7,510 bases of DNA from Acidobacteriota bacterium (GCA_003171295.1 PMYF01000272.1:1-7510); one strand, 5' to 3'; shown: positions 1 to 6,548, counted from the stretch's first letter. Translations and numbers: made by a program. Notes: generated by a model from the letters alone, not told the origin.

Positions 1-432
1 GTAATGAGACCTGTCAATCTATCTCAAAACTTGCTGAATTTATTGCATGATCGCCACAGGCGGCATTGCCTTCCTACGCCTAGCTCCGTGAGAATCAAGT
101 TGCCCATTTACGGTAATATGTTTCTATTTTTGATCAGCTTGAGCGGAAGCCAAAGAGTATTCCGCATAATTGCTAATGTTTCATTTTCCACGTTTTGTTC
201 AGGTTGCAGGCAAGTTTGGTTTCCAATTGCGAGGCCGATCTTGTTTTGATTTTGGCATCTAAAGTGCCTATAGGTTGCTCGCTGGGGGCGGCGGTTGCGT
301 CCTCACGCGGGTCAGGGCAATAGGGCCAAATTAACTTGGATTCTGAGATTGGGCGGCGCTGTTTCGCTCCCGACGGGTCATCTTCGCATGTCGGAGCTGA
401 GTTGGTGCGGGGCGAGACAATGCTTGTCGATG

Positions 433-469
433 CGTTTGGATTACGGGCGTTGACCTCCAAATCCAAACG
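433..469. repeat. 10-bp perfect inverted repeat upstream of halogenase 1
   Basis: CGTTTGGATT at 433-442 is matched exactly by AATCCAAACG at 460-469, with a 17-nt spacer. It could be a regulator binding site or an RNA stem. The spacer contains TTGACC (450-455), which resembles a -35 box, and a second TTGACC lies at 490-495. The centre is about 160 bases before the GTG start at 610. The symmetry is seen directly; the regulatory role is inferred. Confidence 0.45.
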
Positions 470-489
470 ATTTTCCAGGCACGGGTGAA

Positions 490-518
490 TTGACCCCAGC
501 GCCAGCAATCTTGTGAAT
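490..518 (+). promoter_or_regulatory. Weak sigma70-like promoter candidate for the halogenases
   Basis: TTGACC (490-495) is a good -35 box. With 17-nt spacing the -10 hexamer would be GTGAAT (513-518), which matches the consensus only in its last three bases. This is the best candidate I can place just upstream of the leader hairpin, but it is weak. The true promoter may lie elsewhere or need an activator. Confidence 0.22.
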
Positions 519-547
519 AAGGGTTTGCCTGAACGCATTTCTTCAGA

Positions 548-580
548 TGTGAATCACAGCCCAGCCGCGGAAGCTGGGCT
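548..580 (+). promoter_or_regulatory. Palindrome plus leader hairpin before halogenase 1
   Basis: TGTGAATCACA (548-558) is a perfect odd palindrome with TGTGA/TCACA arms one base apart. It is followed directly by an 8-bp perfect stem, AGCCCAGC (558-565) and GCTGGGCT (573-580), with a 7-nt loop. There is no T-run after it, so it is not a standard terminator. It lies 16 nt before the Shine-Dalgarno sequence at 597 and could affect translation, RNA stability or repressor binding. The structure is seen; the function is inferred. Confidence 0.4.
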
Positions 581-609
581 CAAGCAGCTTATCGGAAAAG
601 GAGCCAACG

Positions 610-1953
610 GTGGGAGAACAGATTCTGGATGTTGGAATCATTGGTGGGGGGCCGGCAGGATCGTCGATCGCTGCCTACCTGGCCAAGGCGGGTTTGAAAT
701 GCGCAGTTTTCGAACGGGAGACCTTCCCGCGTGAGCACGTGGGAGAGTCCCTGGTGCCCTCCACGAATCGGATCCTGCGCGAGATCGGATTTATTGATCA
801 GATGGACCAAGTGGGCTTTGTGCGGAAATTTGGAGCGGTCTGGACCACGGAAAAGAAACCCGTCTATCACGTCAAATTCGACGGGATGGAGCCGGATTGC
901 CACGCCAACATCCGATTTGAGGAGCGCCAACAGGCGGGCGTGGACCGGAATTACACCTGGCATGTGGATCGCGGCAAGTTCGACCTATTACTGCTGCGGC
1001 ATGCCGAGAAACTCGGAGCCACCGTTTACGAGGGTGTCAAAGTCCGGAGCGTGGATTTCTCTGACCCGGATGTGCCGCGGATCATTTACTCCACCGGCAC
1101 CCAGGAGATCAGCGCCAGATTTCGGATGGTCGTTGACGCTTCGGGACGCCAGACCCTGCTGGGCAATCAACTAAAATTCAAGAAACCGGACCCGGTGTTC
1201 AACCAGTATGCCATTCACACCTGGTTCGATGGGTATAATCGCACCGCGGCAGCAAGCGACAAGGGTTACGATAACTATATCTTTATCCACTTCCTCCCCA
1301 TCAGCAACACCTGGATTTGGCAAATCCCAATTACTGAGACAGTCACCAGCATCGGCGTGGTCACCCAGAAGCAGAATTTCCAGAAATCGGCGGCGTCTCG
1401 CGAGAAGTTCTTCTGGGATACCCTCGGCTCGCGCCCGGAGCTGCACGCGGGGATTAAGGCGAGTGAGCAGACGCGTCCGTTCAAGGAAGAGGGCGACTAC
1501 AGCTACGGCATGAGCCAAATCTGTGGAGACGGTTTCGTCATGATTGGCGACGCGGCCCGTTTCGTGGACCCGATCTTCTCGAGCGGGGTCAGTATTGCCA
1601 TGACCAGCGCCAAGCTGGCCAGCGCGGACATCCTGGCGGCGGCAGAAAACGGGACCTTCCAGAAGAAGGCTTTCGAGACCTTTGAGACCACGATGCGCCG
1701 GGGAACGAGAAACTGGTACGATTTCATTTCTGTGTACTATCGGTTGAATATTCTCTTCACGGCTTTTATTCAGGATCCCCGCTACCGGCTGGACGTCCTG
1801 AAGCTGTTGCAGGGCGACCTGTACGAGGAAGAAACACCCAAGGTCCTGAAGATCATGAAGGAAACCGTCGCCGACGTGGAGCGGCGGCCTAATCACCCCT
1901 GGCATGCTCTCTTGGGCGATCTCACGGTCGAGTCCCCGCGGGCTACCTTCTGA
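610..1953 (+). CDS. Flavin-dependent halogenase-like protein, copy 1
   Basis: A 447-residue protein of the FAD-dependent halogenase family. These enzymes use FADH2, oxygen and halide to make HOCl or HOBr, which a lysine relays to an aromatic or pyrrole substrate. Visible motifs are the N-terminal dinucleotide-binding GGGPAGS (12-18), GESLVP (45-50), candidate catalytic Lys73 in GFVRKFGAVW, the family signature WIWQIP (235-240), and GDAARFVDP then SSGVSIAM (313-331), which line the flavin/halide site. Length is usual for the pyrrole/phenol-type branch and short for tryptophan halogenases. The GTG start is chosen because AAAGGAG (597-603) lies 6 nt upstream and the FAD fold begins at once. No signal peptide or membrane segment is apparent, so it is probably cytosolic. 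No flavin reductase is nearby. The main alternative is a related FAD monooxygenase, but the lysine and WxWxIP together argue for halogenation. Confidence 0.85.
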   Translation: MGEQILDVGIIGGGPAGSSIAAYLAKAGLKCAVFERETFPREHVGESLVPSTNRILREIGFIDQMDQVGFVRKFGAVWTTEKKPVYHVKFDGMEPDCHANIRFEERQQAGVDRNYTWHVDRGKFDLLLLRHAEKLGATVYEGVKVRSVDFSDPDVPRIIYSTGTQEISARFRMVVDASGRQTLLGNQLKFKKPDPVFNQYAIHTWFDGYNRTAAASDKGYDNYIFIHFLPISNTWIWQIPITETVTSIGVVTQKQNFQKSAASREKFFWDTLGSRPELHAGIKASEQTRPFKEEGDYSYGMSQICGDGFVMIGDAARFVDPIFSSGVSIAMTSAKLASADILAAAENGTFQKKAFETFETTMRRGTRNWYDFISVYYRLNILFTAFIQDPRYRLDVLKLLQGDLYEEETPKVLKIMKETVADVERRPNHPWHALLGDLTVESPRATF

Positions 1954-2119
1954 CCTTTCGGGCAGCCGGCTGCGGATTGCAGCGGCGGCTCAGGGGGGTG
2001 GAAAGACCTGCGCGGCATCGAATCAAGACCGATTGGCGTGGCCAAGCGGATCGGACGTTCCACAAGAGGCCTCGACAAACCTAGCTTAGAGCAGGAGAGA
2101 GGAAGAAAAGGAACTCAAT
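1954..2119. other. Spacer between halogenase genes with hairpins
   Basis: The 166-nt gap has no gene. GCAGCCGGCTGC (1962-1973) is a perfect 12-nt palindrome 9 nt after the stop codon. GCTGC (1969-1973) can instead pair with GCAGC (1979-1983). A second imperfect hairpin has TTGGC/GCCAA (2033-2045) with flanking CCGAT/ATCGG pairing out to 2054. No T-run follows either, and no clear promoter is seen, so co-transcription with partial attenuation is possible. A strong Shine-Dalgarno stretch (AAAAGGAA, 2107-2113) ends the spacer. Confidence 0.4.
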
Positions 2120-3466
2120 ATGGCAGAAACAGACCTGGATGTTGCAATTGTTGGAGGCGGACCAGCGGGATCAACCATGGCGTCCTACCTCGCCAAGGGG
2201 GGCTTGAAGTGTGGGGTGTTCGAACGCGAGTTGTTCCCCCGCCCTCACGTAGGAGAGTCGCTGGTCCCGGCCACAACCCGTGCCTTGCGGGACATCGGAT
2301 TCCTGGACCAGATGGACGAATGTGGCTTTGTTCGCAAGTTCGGCGCTGTGTGGACGTCCGATGCCTCCCCTTCCGCCTATCAGCACGGTTTCGAGGGTGC
2401 TGACTTTGATGGCTACGCGGATATTCGCTTTGAAGAACGCGAGCAGCCGGGTGTCAACCAAAACCACACCTGGCATGTGGATCGTGGCAAGTTCGACTTG
2501 CTCTTGCTCCAGCACGCGCAGAAGCTGGGTGCGGCCGTTTATGAAGGGGTCAAAGTCAGCGGCGTCGATTTCTCCGACGCGGCGGCGCCCCGCGTGAATT
2601 TTACGCTGGGAAGCAAGCCGCTAAGCCTTTCCGCGAAAGTCGTAGTTGACGCTTCCGGAAGGCAGACCCTCCTGGGCAACCAACTCAAGCTGAAGAAGAA
2701 TGATGCGGTTTTTAACCAGTATGCGCTGCACACCTGGTTTGATGGGTACGACCGGATGGCGATGGCGAGAACCAAGTCGCTGGAGTCCTACATCTATATC
2801 CACTTCATCCCGATTACGAATAGCTGGATCTGGCAGATCCCCATTACCGAGACCGTGACCAGCATCGGCGTGGTCACGCAGAGGAAGAACTTCGAGAAGT
2901 CCAAGGAGTCCCGTGAGAATTTCTTCTGGAATTGCGTTAAATCGCGTCCGGAAGTTTATGAAGCTCTCAAGAAGTCCACCCAGATGCGCCCGTTCAAGGA
3001 GGAAGCCGATTATAGCTATGGTATGAGCGAGATTTGCGGCGACGGGTTTGTCATGGTGGGTGACGCGGCTCGTTTCGTTGACCCGATTTTCTCCAGCGGC
3101 GTGAGCATCGCCATGACCAGCGCCAAGCTCGCGAGCCAAGCCATCCTGACGGCTGCGGAGAAAGGCGATTTCCGCAAGGATGCATTCGAGACCTTCCGGT
3201 CCACGATGCGTTGTGGAATAAACAACTGGTATGAGTTCATCTCGGTGTACTACCGGTTGAATGTCCTCTTTACCTACTTCATCAGCCAGAAGAAGTATCG
3301 CCTGGACGTTTTGAAGCTCCTGCAAGGCGACATGTACGACGAGGAAAAACCGGCGGTCCTCAGCGAGATGCGCAAGATCGTTACGCAAGTGGAGGAACGC
3401 GAGAACCATCCTTGGCACAAACTTCTGGGCGATTTAACGGCTGGCGCCTATCAACCGACCCTCTAG
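2120..3466 (+). CDS. Flavin-dependent halogenase-like protein, copy 2
   Basis: A 448-residue paralogue of the preceding gene, about 68% identical by hand alignment with a single one-residue insertion near position 82-90. It keeps GGGPAGS (12-18), GESLVP (45-50), candidate catalytic Lys73 in GFVRKFGAVW, WIWQIP (236-241) and GDAARFVDP (314-322), so both copies look catalytically intact. The ATG start has AAGGA (2108-2112) 7 nt upstream. The copies differ most at residues 81-100, 156-172, 212-222 and 271-288 and at the C-terminal tail. The first of these directly follows the lysine segment, so substrate or partner preference may differ. Function as a halogenase is inferred from motifs; substrate and halide are unknown. 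Like copy 1 it is probably cytosolic and needs reduced FAD from a reductase not seen here. Confidence 0.85.
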   Translation: MAETDLDVAIVGGGPAGSTMASYLAKGGLKCGVFERELFPRPHVGESLVPATTRALRDIGFLDQMDECGFVRKFGAVWTSDASPSAYQHGFEGADFDGYADIRFEEREQPGVNQNHTWHVDRGKFDLLLLQHAQKLGAAVYEGVKVSGVDFSDAAAPRVNFTLGSKPLSLSAKVVVDASGRQTLLGNQLKLKKNDAVFNQYALHTWFDGYDRMAMARTKSLESYIYIHFIPITNSWIWQIPITETVTSIGVVTQRKNFEKSKESRENFFWNCVKSRPEVYEALKKSTQMRPFKEEADYSYGMSEICGDGFVMVGDAARFVDPIFSSGVSIAMTSAKLASQAILTAAEKGDFRKDAFETFRSTMRCGINNWYEFISVYYRLNVLFTYFISQKKYRLDVLKLLQGDMYDEEKPAVLSEMRKIVTQVEERENHPWHKLLGDLTAGAYQPTL

Positions 3467-3496
3467 GCGATTGGTCAAAAAAACCTGGCAGACGGC

Positions 3497-3568
3497 GTAG
3501 CGGCGATTTTATATCGCCAGAACGGCAATAGAATCAATCCGGCGGTGGCGACGTAAAGTCGCCGCTGC
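3497..3568. repeat. Two-hairpin inverted-repeat element A
   Basis: The outer arms GTAGCGGCGA (3497-3506) and TCGCCGCTGC (3559-3568) are complementary over 10 positions with one G-T pair. Inside are two hairpins: GGCGAT/ATCGCC (3502-3518, loop TTTAT), and GGCGAC/GTCGCC (3547-3563, loop GTAAA), which extends to about 11 pairs with G-T wobbles. The design matches REP-like intergenic palindromes. It starts 30 nt after the stop of halogenase 2 and could end transcription or stabilise the mRNA 3' end. Its family membership cannot be judged from one copy. Confidence 0.6.
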
Positions 3569-3573
3569 TTGGG

Positions 3574-3701
3574 TAGGGGTGTCATTTGCGAGACACGGGG
3601 GCTCCCAGGTGCTGTCATTCCCGCTCGTCGCCTTCGCGGGGACAAGCTTCGCGGGAATGACCATTGTTTTGAAAGGGATCCCATTCCAAATGACACCCCT
3701 A
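3574..3701. repeat. MITE-like element B with 15-bp terminal inverted repeats
   Basis: TAGGGGTGTCATTTG (3574-3588) and CAAATGACACCCCTA (3687-3701) are perfect 15-bp inverted repeats bounding 128 bp. Allowing a two-base insertion, the match continues outward into TGGG/CCCA. A second perfect pair is nested inside: GTCATTCCCGC (3614-3624) and GCGGGAATGAC (3651-3661). The outer and inner arms share TGTCATT. It contains no gene. The structure fits a non-autonomous miniature transposable element or a compound palindromic repeat. I see no clear target-site duplication. Confidence 0.6.
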
Positions 3702-3745
3702 AACCCACTCAGGGCTCCGTCAAAGTCCGATGGGGTTGAGAAAGG

Positions 3746-3861
3746 CCCCTCACCTGCCCTCCTCCGTCGGGCACCCTCTCCCCTGAGAGAGGGCTGTGAT
3801 TTTGATTTCTATCCCTCTCCCTTGGGGAGAGGGTATCCCGCAGGTCGGGATGGGTGAGGGG
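3746..3861. repeat. Multi-hairpin inverted-repeat element C
   Basis: The outer arms CCCCTCACC (3746-3754) and GGTGAGGGG (3853-3861) are perfect. Inside are at least three hairpins: CCCTCTC/GAGAGGG (3774-3793), CCCTCTCCC/GGGAGAGGG (3813-3833, three-base loop) and ATCCCG/CGGGAT (3835-3851). The two CCCTCTCC-type hairpins are near copies of each other. This kind of CCCTCTCCC...GGGAGAGGG palindrome is a familiar dispersed intergenic repeat in many bacteria. It has no coding capacity and lies 44 nt after element B. Confidence 0.6.
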
Positions 3862-3947
3862 TCTCTTCGCGGGTGATGCATGCAGGGCTATGGAGGTTTG
3901 TGACACCCGCGACTTTGACGGAACCCTGTACCCACACTCGACGGGCC

Positions 3948-3976
3948 TTGCCCGATTCCACAGGTCGCGTTATAAT
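3948..3976 (+). promoter_or_regulatory. Strong sigma70-like promoter for the sugar-nucleotide genes
   Basis: TTGCCC (3948-3953) and a perfect TATAAT (3971-3976) are separated by the ideal 17 nt. Transcription would start near 3983, leaving a leader of roughly 185 nt before the ATG at 4169. This is the best promoter in the window. It suggests that the dehydrogenase and epimerase are transcribed independently of the halogenases. Confidence 0.6.
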
Positions 3977-3991
3977 ATCTAGTAACCTAAC

Positions 3992-4016
3992 ATTGCATCC
4001 GGGACCTATTGCATCC
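3992..4016 (+). promoter_or_regulatory. Direct repeat just after the promoter, possible operator
   Basis: ATTGCATCC occurs at 3992-4000 and again at 4008-4016, a 16-nt period, with CCTA also repeated just before each copy. The pair begins about 10 nt past the predicted transcription start. That position suits a repressor operator or a leader RNA element. The repeat is seen directly; the role is inferred. Confidence 0.4.
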
Positions 4017-4046
4017 AACTATCAGATCGTGTGTACAGAATCACTA

Positions 4047-4071
4047 GCACGGTTTTTGTACCAAGCCGTGC
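4047..4071 (+). promoter_or_regulatory. Leader hairpin upstream of the dehydrogenase
   Basis: GCACGG (4047-4052) pairs with CCGTGC (4066-4071), and TTG/CAA can pair inside the loop. It lies in the predicted 5' leader, about 100 nt before the start codon. It has no T-run after it, so it is not a simple terminator. No known riboswitch was recognised. Confidence 0.3.
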
Positions 4072-4156
4072 AGGGTTGGGTTGCGGCGCATCAAGGTCGA
4101 TCGCGGCTCGCACTGAGCCCCGTGCGCTGAGGTGACCGGACGGTGGCTTGAAGACG

Positions 4157-4162
4157 AGGAGG
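4157..4162 (+). promoter_or_regulatory. Shine-Dalgarno site deciding the dehydrogenase start
   Basis: AGGAGG lies exactly 6 nt before the in-frame ATG at 4169. This favours that start over an upstream in-frame TTG at 4148, which would place the site inside the gene, and over the ATG at 4175. The ATG at 4165 is in another reading frame. Confidence 0.75.
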
Positions 4163-4168
4163 ACATGT

Positions 4169-5503
4169 ATGGGAATGAACTCACGCTCCGTCAGTATATT
4201 CGGATTGGGTTATGTTGGCTCAGTAACGGCCGCGTGCCTGGCCCACAAGGGCCACCGGGTGATCGGGGTGGACGTCAATCCGGACAAGGTCGAAATGCTG
4301 GAGGCAGGGCGCAGCCCGGTTATCGAGGCCCAACTGGACGAACTGGTGGCCGAGAGTCACCAGGCTGGCCGTCTGCGCGCCACCACCGACACCAGCGCGG
4401 CCCTCGCGCAGTCGGATGTCTCCTTCGCCTGCGTGGGCACGCCGAGCCATCGGAACGGTAAGATCGATGTTACGCAGATTGAGCACGTCTGCCGCGAGAT
4501 CGGACGGGGGCTGGCAGCCAAGAACTCCTACCACACCATTGTCCTGCGCAGCACGGTGCTGCCCGGCACCACCCAGTCCGTGGTGGTTCCGGCTCTGGAA
4601 AGTTCCAGCCAGAAGCGCGCCGGGGTGGATTTTGCTGTCTGCTATAATCCCGAGTTTATGCGGGAGGGGACGGCAGTGGCGGACTTCTTCGAGCCCCCCT
4701 ATACGATCCTGGGCGCCGAGGCGCCGCAGCAACTGGTCCCCCTGCGCGAGGTCTATGGTTGGGTTCCGGGCCAGGTTTTTGAAACCTCTCTGGCTGTGGC
4801 CGAGATGGCCAAATATGTCTCGAACGCCTTCCATGCCTTAAAGGTGAGCTTCGCCAACGAGGTCGGGACATTGGCAAAGCAACTGGGGGTCGACACGGAA
4901 GCCGTGATCCGAATCTTTACCTCCGATACCAGACTGAATATTTCCCGCGCCTATCTCTCACCAGGATTTGCTTTCGGTGGGTCGTGCCTCCCGAAAGATC
5001 TGCGCGCTCTCGAGTTTCGTGCCAATGAGCTGGACCTGCGATTGCCGCTCCTCAAAGCGATCTTGCCCAGCAACGCCGAGCATGTTGAACGTGCTGTGGA
5101 AACCATATTACACTCCTCGAAGAAAAAGATCGGACTGCTGGGACTGAGCTTTAAGGCCGGCACGGACGACCTGCGCGAGAGCCCCCAGGTGCTGCTGACC
5201 AAGCGGCTGATCGGAGAGGGTTGTCACGTTCGCATCTGGGACCCGTGCGTCTCGCTGGGCCATCTGATCGGCTCGAATCGACAGTTCATCGATCAGGTGA
5301 TCCCGCACATCGGGTCGCTGCTATGGACGAGCCTGGAAGAGGTCGTGGGAGCAGCCGAGGTTGTGGTTATCGGAACGAAGTCGGTTGATCGGGCCGAACT
5401 GGCTGCCCTTTTACGGCCGGAGCAGATCGTCATTGACTTGGTTCATCTTGAAAAGGCAGCCCGCCCCGAGGGCATGACCTCTTACCAAGGCCTCTGCTGG
5501 TAA
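4169..5503 (+). CDS. GDP-mannose 6-dehydrogenase-like (UDP-glucose/GDP-mannose dehydrogenase family)
   Basis: A 444-residue cytosolic enzyme that oxidises an NDP-hexose at C6 to an NDP-uronate with two NAD+, probably for exopolysaccharide or capsule. From the ATG at 4169 the protein shows the NAD-binding FGLGYVG (11-17), VGTP (89-92), NPEF (160-163), AEMAKY with the expected active-site lysine (Lys215), GFAFGGSCLPKD with catalytic Cys273, and the C-terminal nucleotide-binding GLSFKAGTDDLRESP (325-339). The order and length match Pseudomonas AlgD (about 436 residues), and it even ends in GLCW where AlgD, as I recall it, ends in GICW. This makes GDP-mannose the favoured substrate and GDP-mannuronate the product, though UDP-glucose cannot be excluded. 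It lacks the GGHCIGVDP motif of UDP-HexNAc dehydrogenases. An epimerase gene follows 109 nt downstream. It is probably driven by the promoter at 3948. Confidence 0.85.
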   Translation: MGMNSRSVSIFGLGYVGSVTAACLAHKGHRVIGVDVNPDKVEMLEAGRSPVIEAQLDELVAESHQAGRLRATTDTSAALAQSDVSFACVGTPSHRNGKIDVTQIEHVCREIGRGLAAKNSYHTIVLRSTVLPGTTQSVVVPALESSSQKRAGVDFAVCYNPEFMREGTAVADFFEPPYTILGAEAPQQLVPLREVYGWVPGQVFETSLAVAEMAKYVSNAFHALKVSFANEVGTLAKQLGVDTEAVIRIFTSDTRLNISRAYLSPGFAFGGSCLPKDLRALEFRANELDLRLPLLKAILPSNAEHVERAVETILHSSKKKIGLLGLSFKAGTDDLRESPQVLLTKRLIGEGCHVRIWDPCVSLGHLIGSNRQFIDQVIPHIGSLLWTSLEEVVGAAEVVVIGTKSVDRAELAALLRPEQIVIDLVHLEKAARPEGMTSYQGLCW

Positions 5504-5612
5504 AGGCTCTTCCTTGGTGGAGTTCTTCTGAAGTCCCCAGCGGCGAAGCATGACGCAGGAAGCAAAGGAATCGCTCACGGCGGACCGTGGCTGCAAATCG
5601 AAAGGAGAAAGC

Positions 5613-6548
5613 ATGGCAAAGGTTCTGGTTACCGGCGGAGCAGGATTCATCGGCTCTGCCTTGGTACATCGTTTTGTAGAGCTGGGCGACCAGGTTCGGG
5701 TGGTTGACGACTTCAGCACCGGATTCAGGCGGAACCTGGAGGACGTTTTGGATCGCGTGGAGCTCCTCGAAGGTGACTTGGCGGAGATGTCCACGGCCGA
5801 GGCCGCCGTGCGCGACGTGGAGTTGGTGTTGCACCAGGCGGCGATCCCCTCCGTCCAACGCTCCGTAGAAGACCCCGTCGCCAGCAACCGGGCCAACGTC
5901 ACGGCGACGTTGAATCTGCTGGTGGCCGCGCGCGCCGCCCACATTCGGCGCTTCGTCTATGCCAGCTCTTCTTCGGCCTATGGGGATAGCGAAGTCCTTC
6001 CCAAAGTGGAGACGATGCCGGAGAACCCCATTTCCCCATACGCGCTGACGAAGCTGACGGGAGAGAAGTATTGCGTGGTCTTTCATCGGATTTATGGCTT
6101 GCCCACGGTTTGCTTGCGCTACTTCAATGTCTTTGGACCCCGGCAAAATCCCCACTCCCCCTATTCCGCGGTCATCTCTCGCTTCGCTAACCTGGCGCTG
6201 GACGGCCAAAGCCCCACGATCGATGGTGACGGCGAACAGTCCCGGGACTTCACTTTCATCGAAAACGTAGTCAACGCCAATCTCCTCGCTTGTCATGCCG
6301 ACGGAGTCCAGGGCATGTTCTTCAACATTGGCACGGGCGAACGGCATACCTTAAACGACCTGGTCCGTTTACTTGGAAATATCGTGGGGCATGAGCTCAA
6401 GCCCGTTCACAGGGAATCCCGCACGGGGGACGTGCGACATTCCCTGGCGGACATCGGAAAGGCCCGCCGGTTGCTGGGCTACGAGCCGAAGGTGAAGTTC
6501 GAGGAGGGGCTGCGGCGGACCGTTGCCTGGTTTCAGGGAAACCGCTGA
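5613..6548 (+). CDS. NAD-dependent NDP-sugar 4-epimerase (extended SDR)
   Basis: A 311-residue extended short-chain dehydrogenase/reductase. It should bind NAD(H) tightly and invert C4 of a nucleotide sugar such as UDP-glucose, UDP-GlcNAc or a uronate. Motifs are GGAGFIG (8-14), DDFSTG (32-37, adenosine ribose), HQAA (74-77), YASSSSAYG (116-124) with the catalytic serine, Tyr143-x3-Lys147 in SPYALTK, RYFNVFGPRQNP (169-180), SRDFTFIENVV (210-220) and the C-terminal GDVRHSLADIGKARRLLGY (272-290). GPRQNP followed by YSAVI recalls the WbpP/GalE-like group. The ATG at 5613 is chosen because AGGAG (5603-5607) lies 5 nt upstream and the Rossmann fold begins at residue 4; an in-frame ATG at 5550 has no such support. 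It probably shares a transcript with the dehydrogenase. Whether it acts on that enzyme's product is inference. Confidence 0.85.
   Translation: MAKVLVTGGAGFIGSALVHRFVELGDQVRVVDDFSTGFRRNLEDVLDRVELLEGDLAEMSTAEAAVRDVELVLHQAAIPSVQRSVEDPVASNRANVTATLNLLVAARAAHIRRFVYASSSSAYGDSEVLPKVETMPENPISPYALTKLTGEKYCVVFHRIYGLPTVCLRYFNVFGPRQNPHSPYSAVISRFANLALDGQSPTIDGDGEQSRDFTFIENVVNANLLACHADGVQGMFFNIGTGERHTLNDLVRLLGNIVGHELKPVHRESRTGDVRHSLADIGKARRLLGYEPKVKFEEGLRRTVAWFQGNR

Larger units (their letters stand above)
1..609. other. Upstream gene-free region
   Basis: No convincing gene is seen on either strand. The open frames here have no recognisable motif and no good ribosome binding site. The first 250 bases are visibly more AT-rich than the rest. 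The right half carries a 10-bp inverted repeat (433-469), an 11-nt palindrome and a strong hairpin (548-580), all upstream of the first halogenase, so this part is probably its control region and 5' leader. The left part may be the tail of an unseen neighbour or decayed DNA. Confidence 0.6.

Noticed and set aside
173..538. Open minus-strand frame (121 codons) upstream of the halogenases
   Set aside because: No recognisable motif, no suitable ribosome site seen, composition unlike the real genes, and it covers the likely control region.
548..558. CRP-type site (TGTGA/TCACA)
   Set aside because: The half-sites are separated by one base, not the six bases of a true CRP site; kept only as an unassigned palindrome.
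1171..1905. Long minus-strand frame inside halogenase 1 (244 codons), with a similar one in halogenase 2 (2621-3418)
   Set aside because: Both lie antisense to strongly motif-supported genes. Their parallel presence is explained by the similarity of the two paralogues in a GC-rich genome.
3746..3861. Possible CRISPR array, from the repeated CCCTCTCC-type units
   Set aside because: There are only two similar units, they are hairpins in opposite arms of one palindrome, and there are no regular spacers or cas genes.
5430..6347. Long minus-strand frame (305 codons) overlapping the epimerase
   Set aside because: The plus-strand epimerase has complete SDR motifs in order; the antisense frame has none and runs into the dehydrogenase gene.
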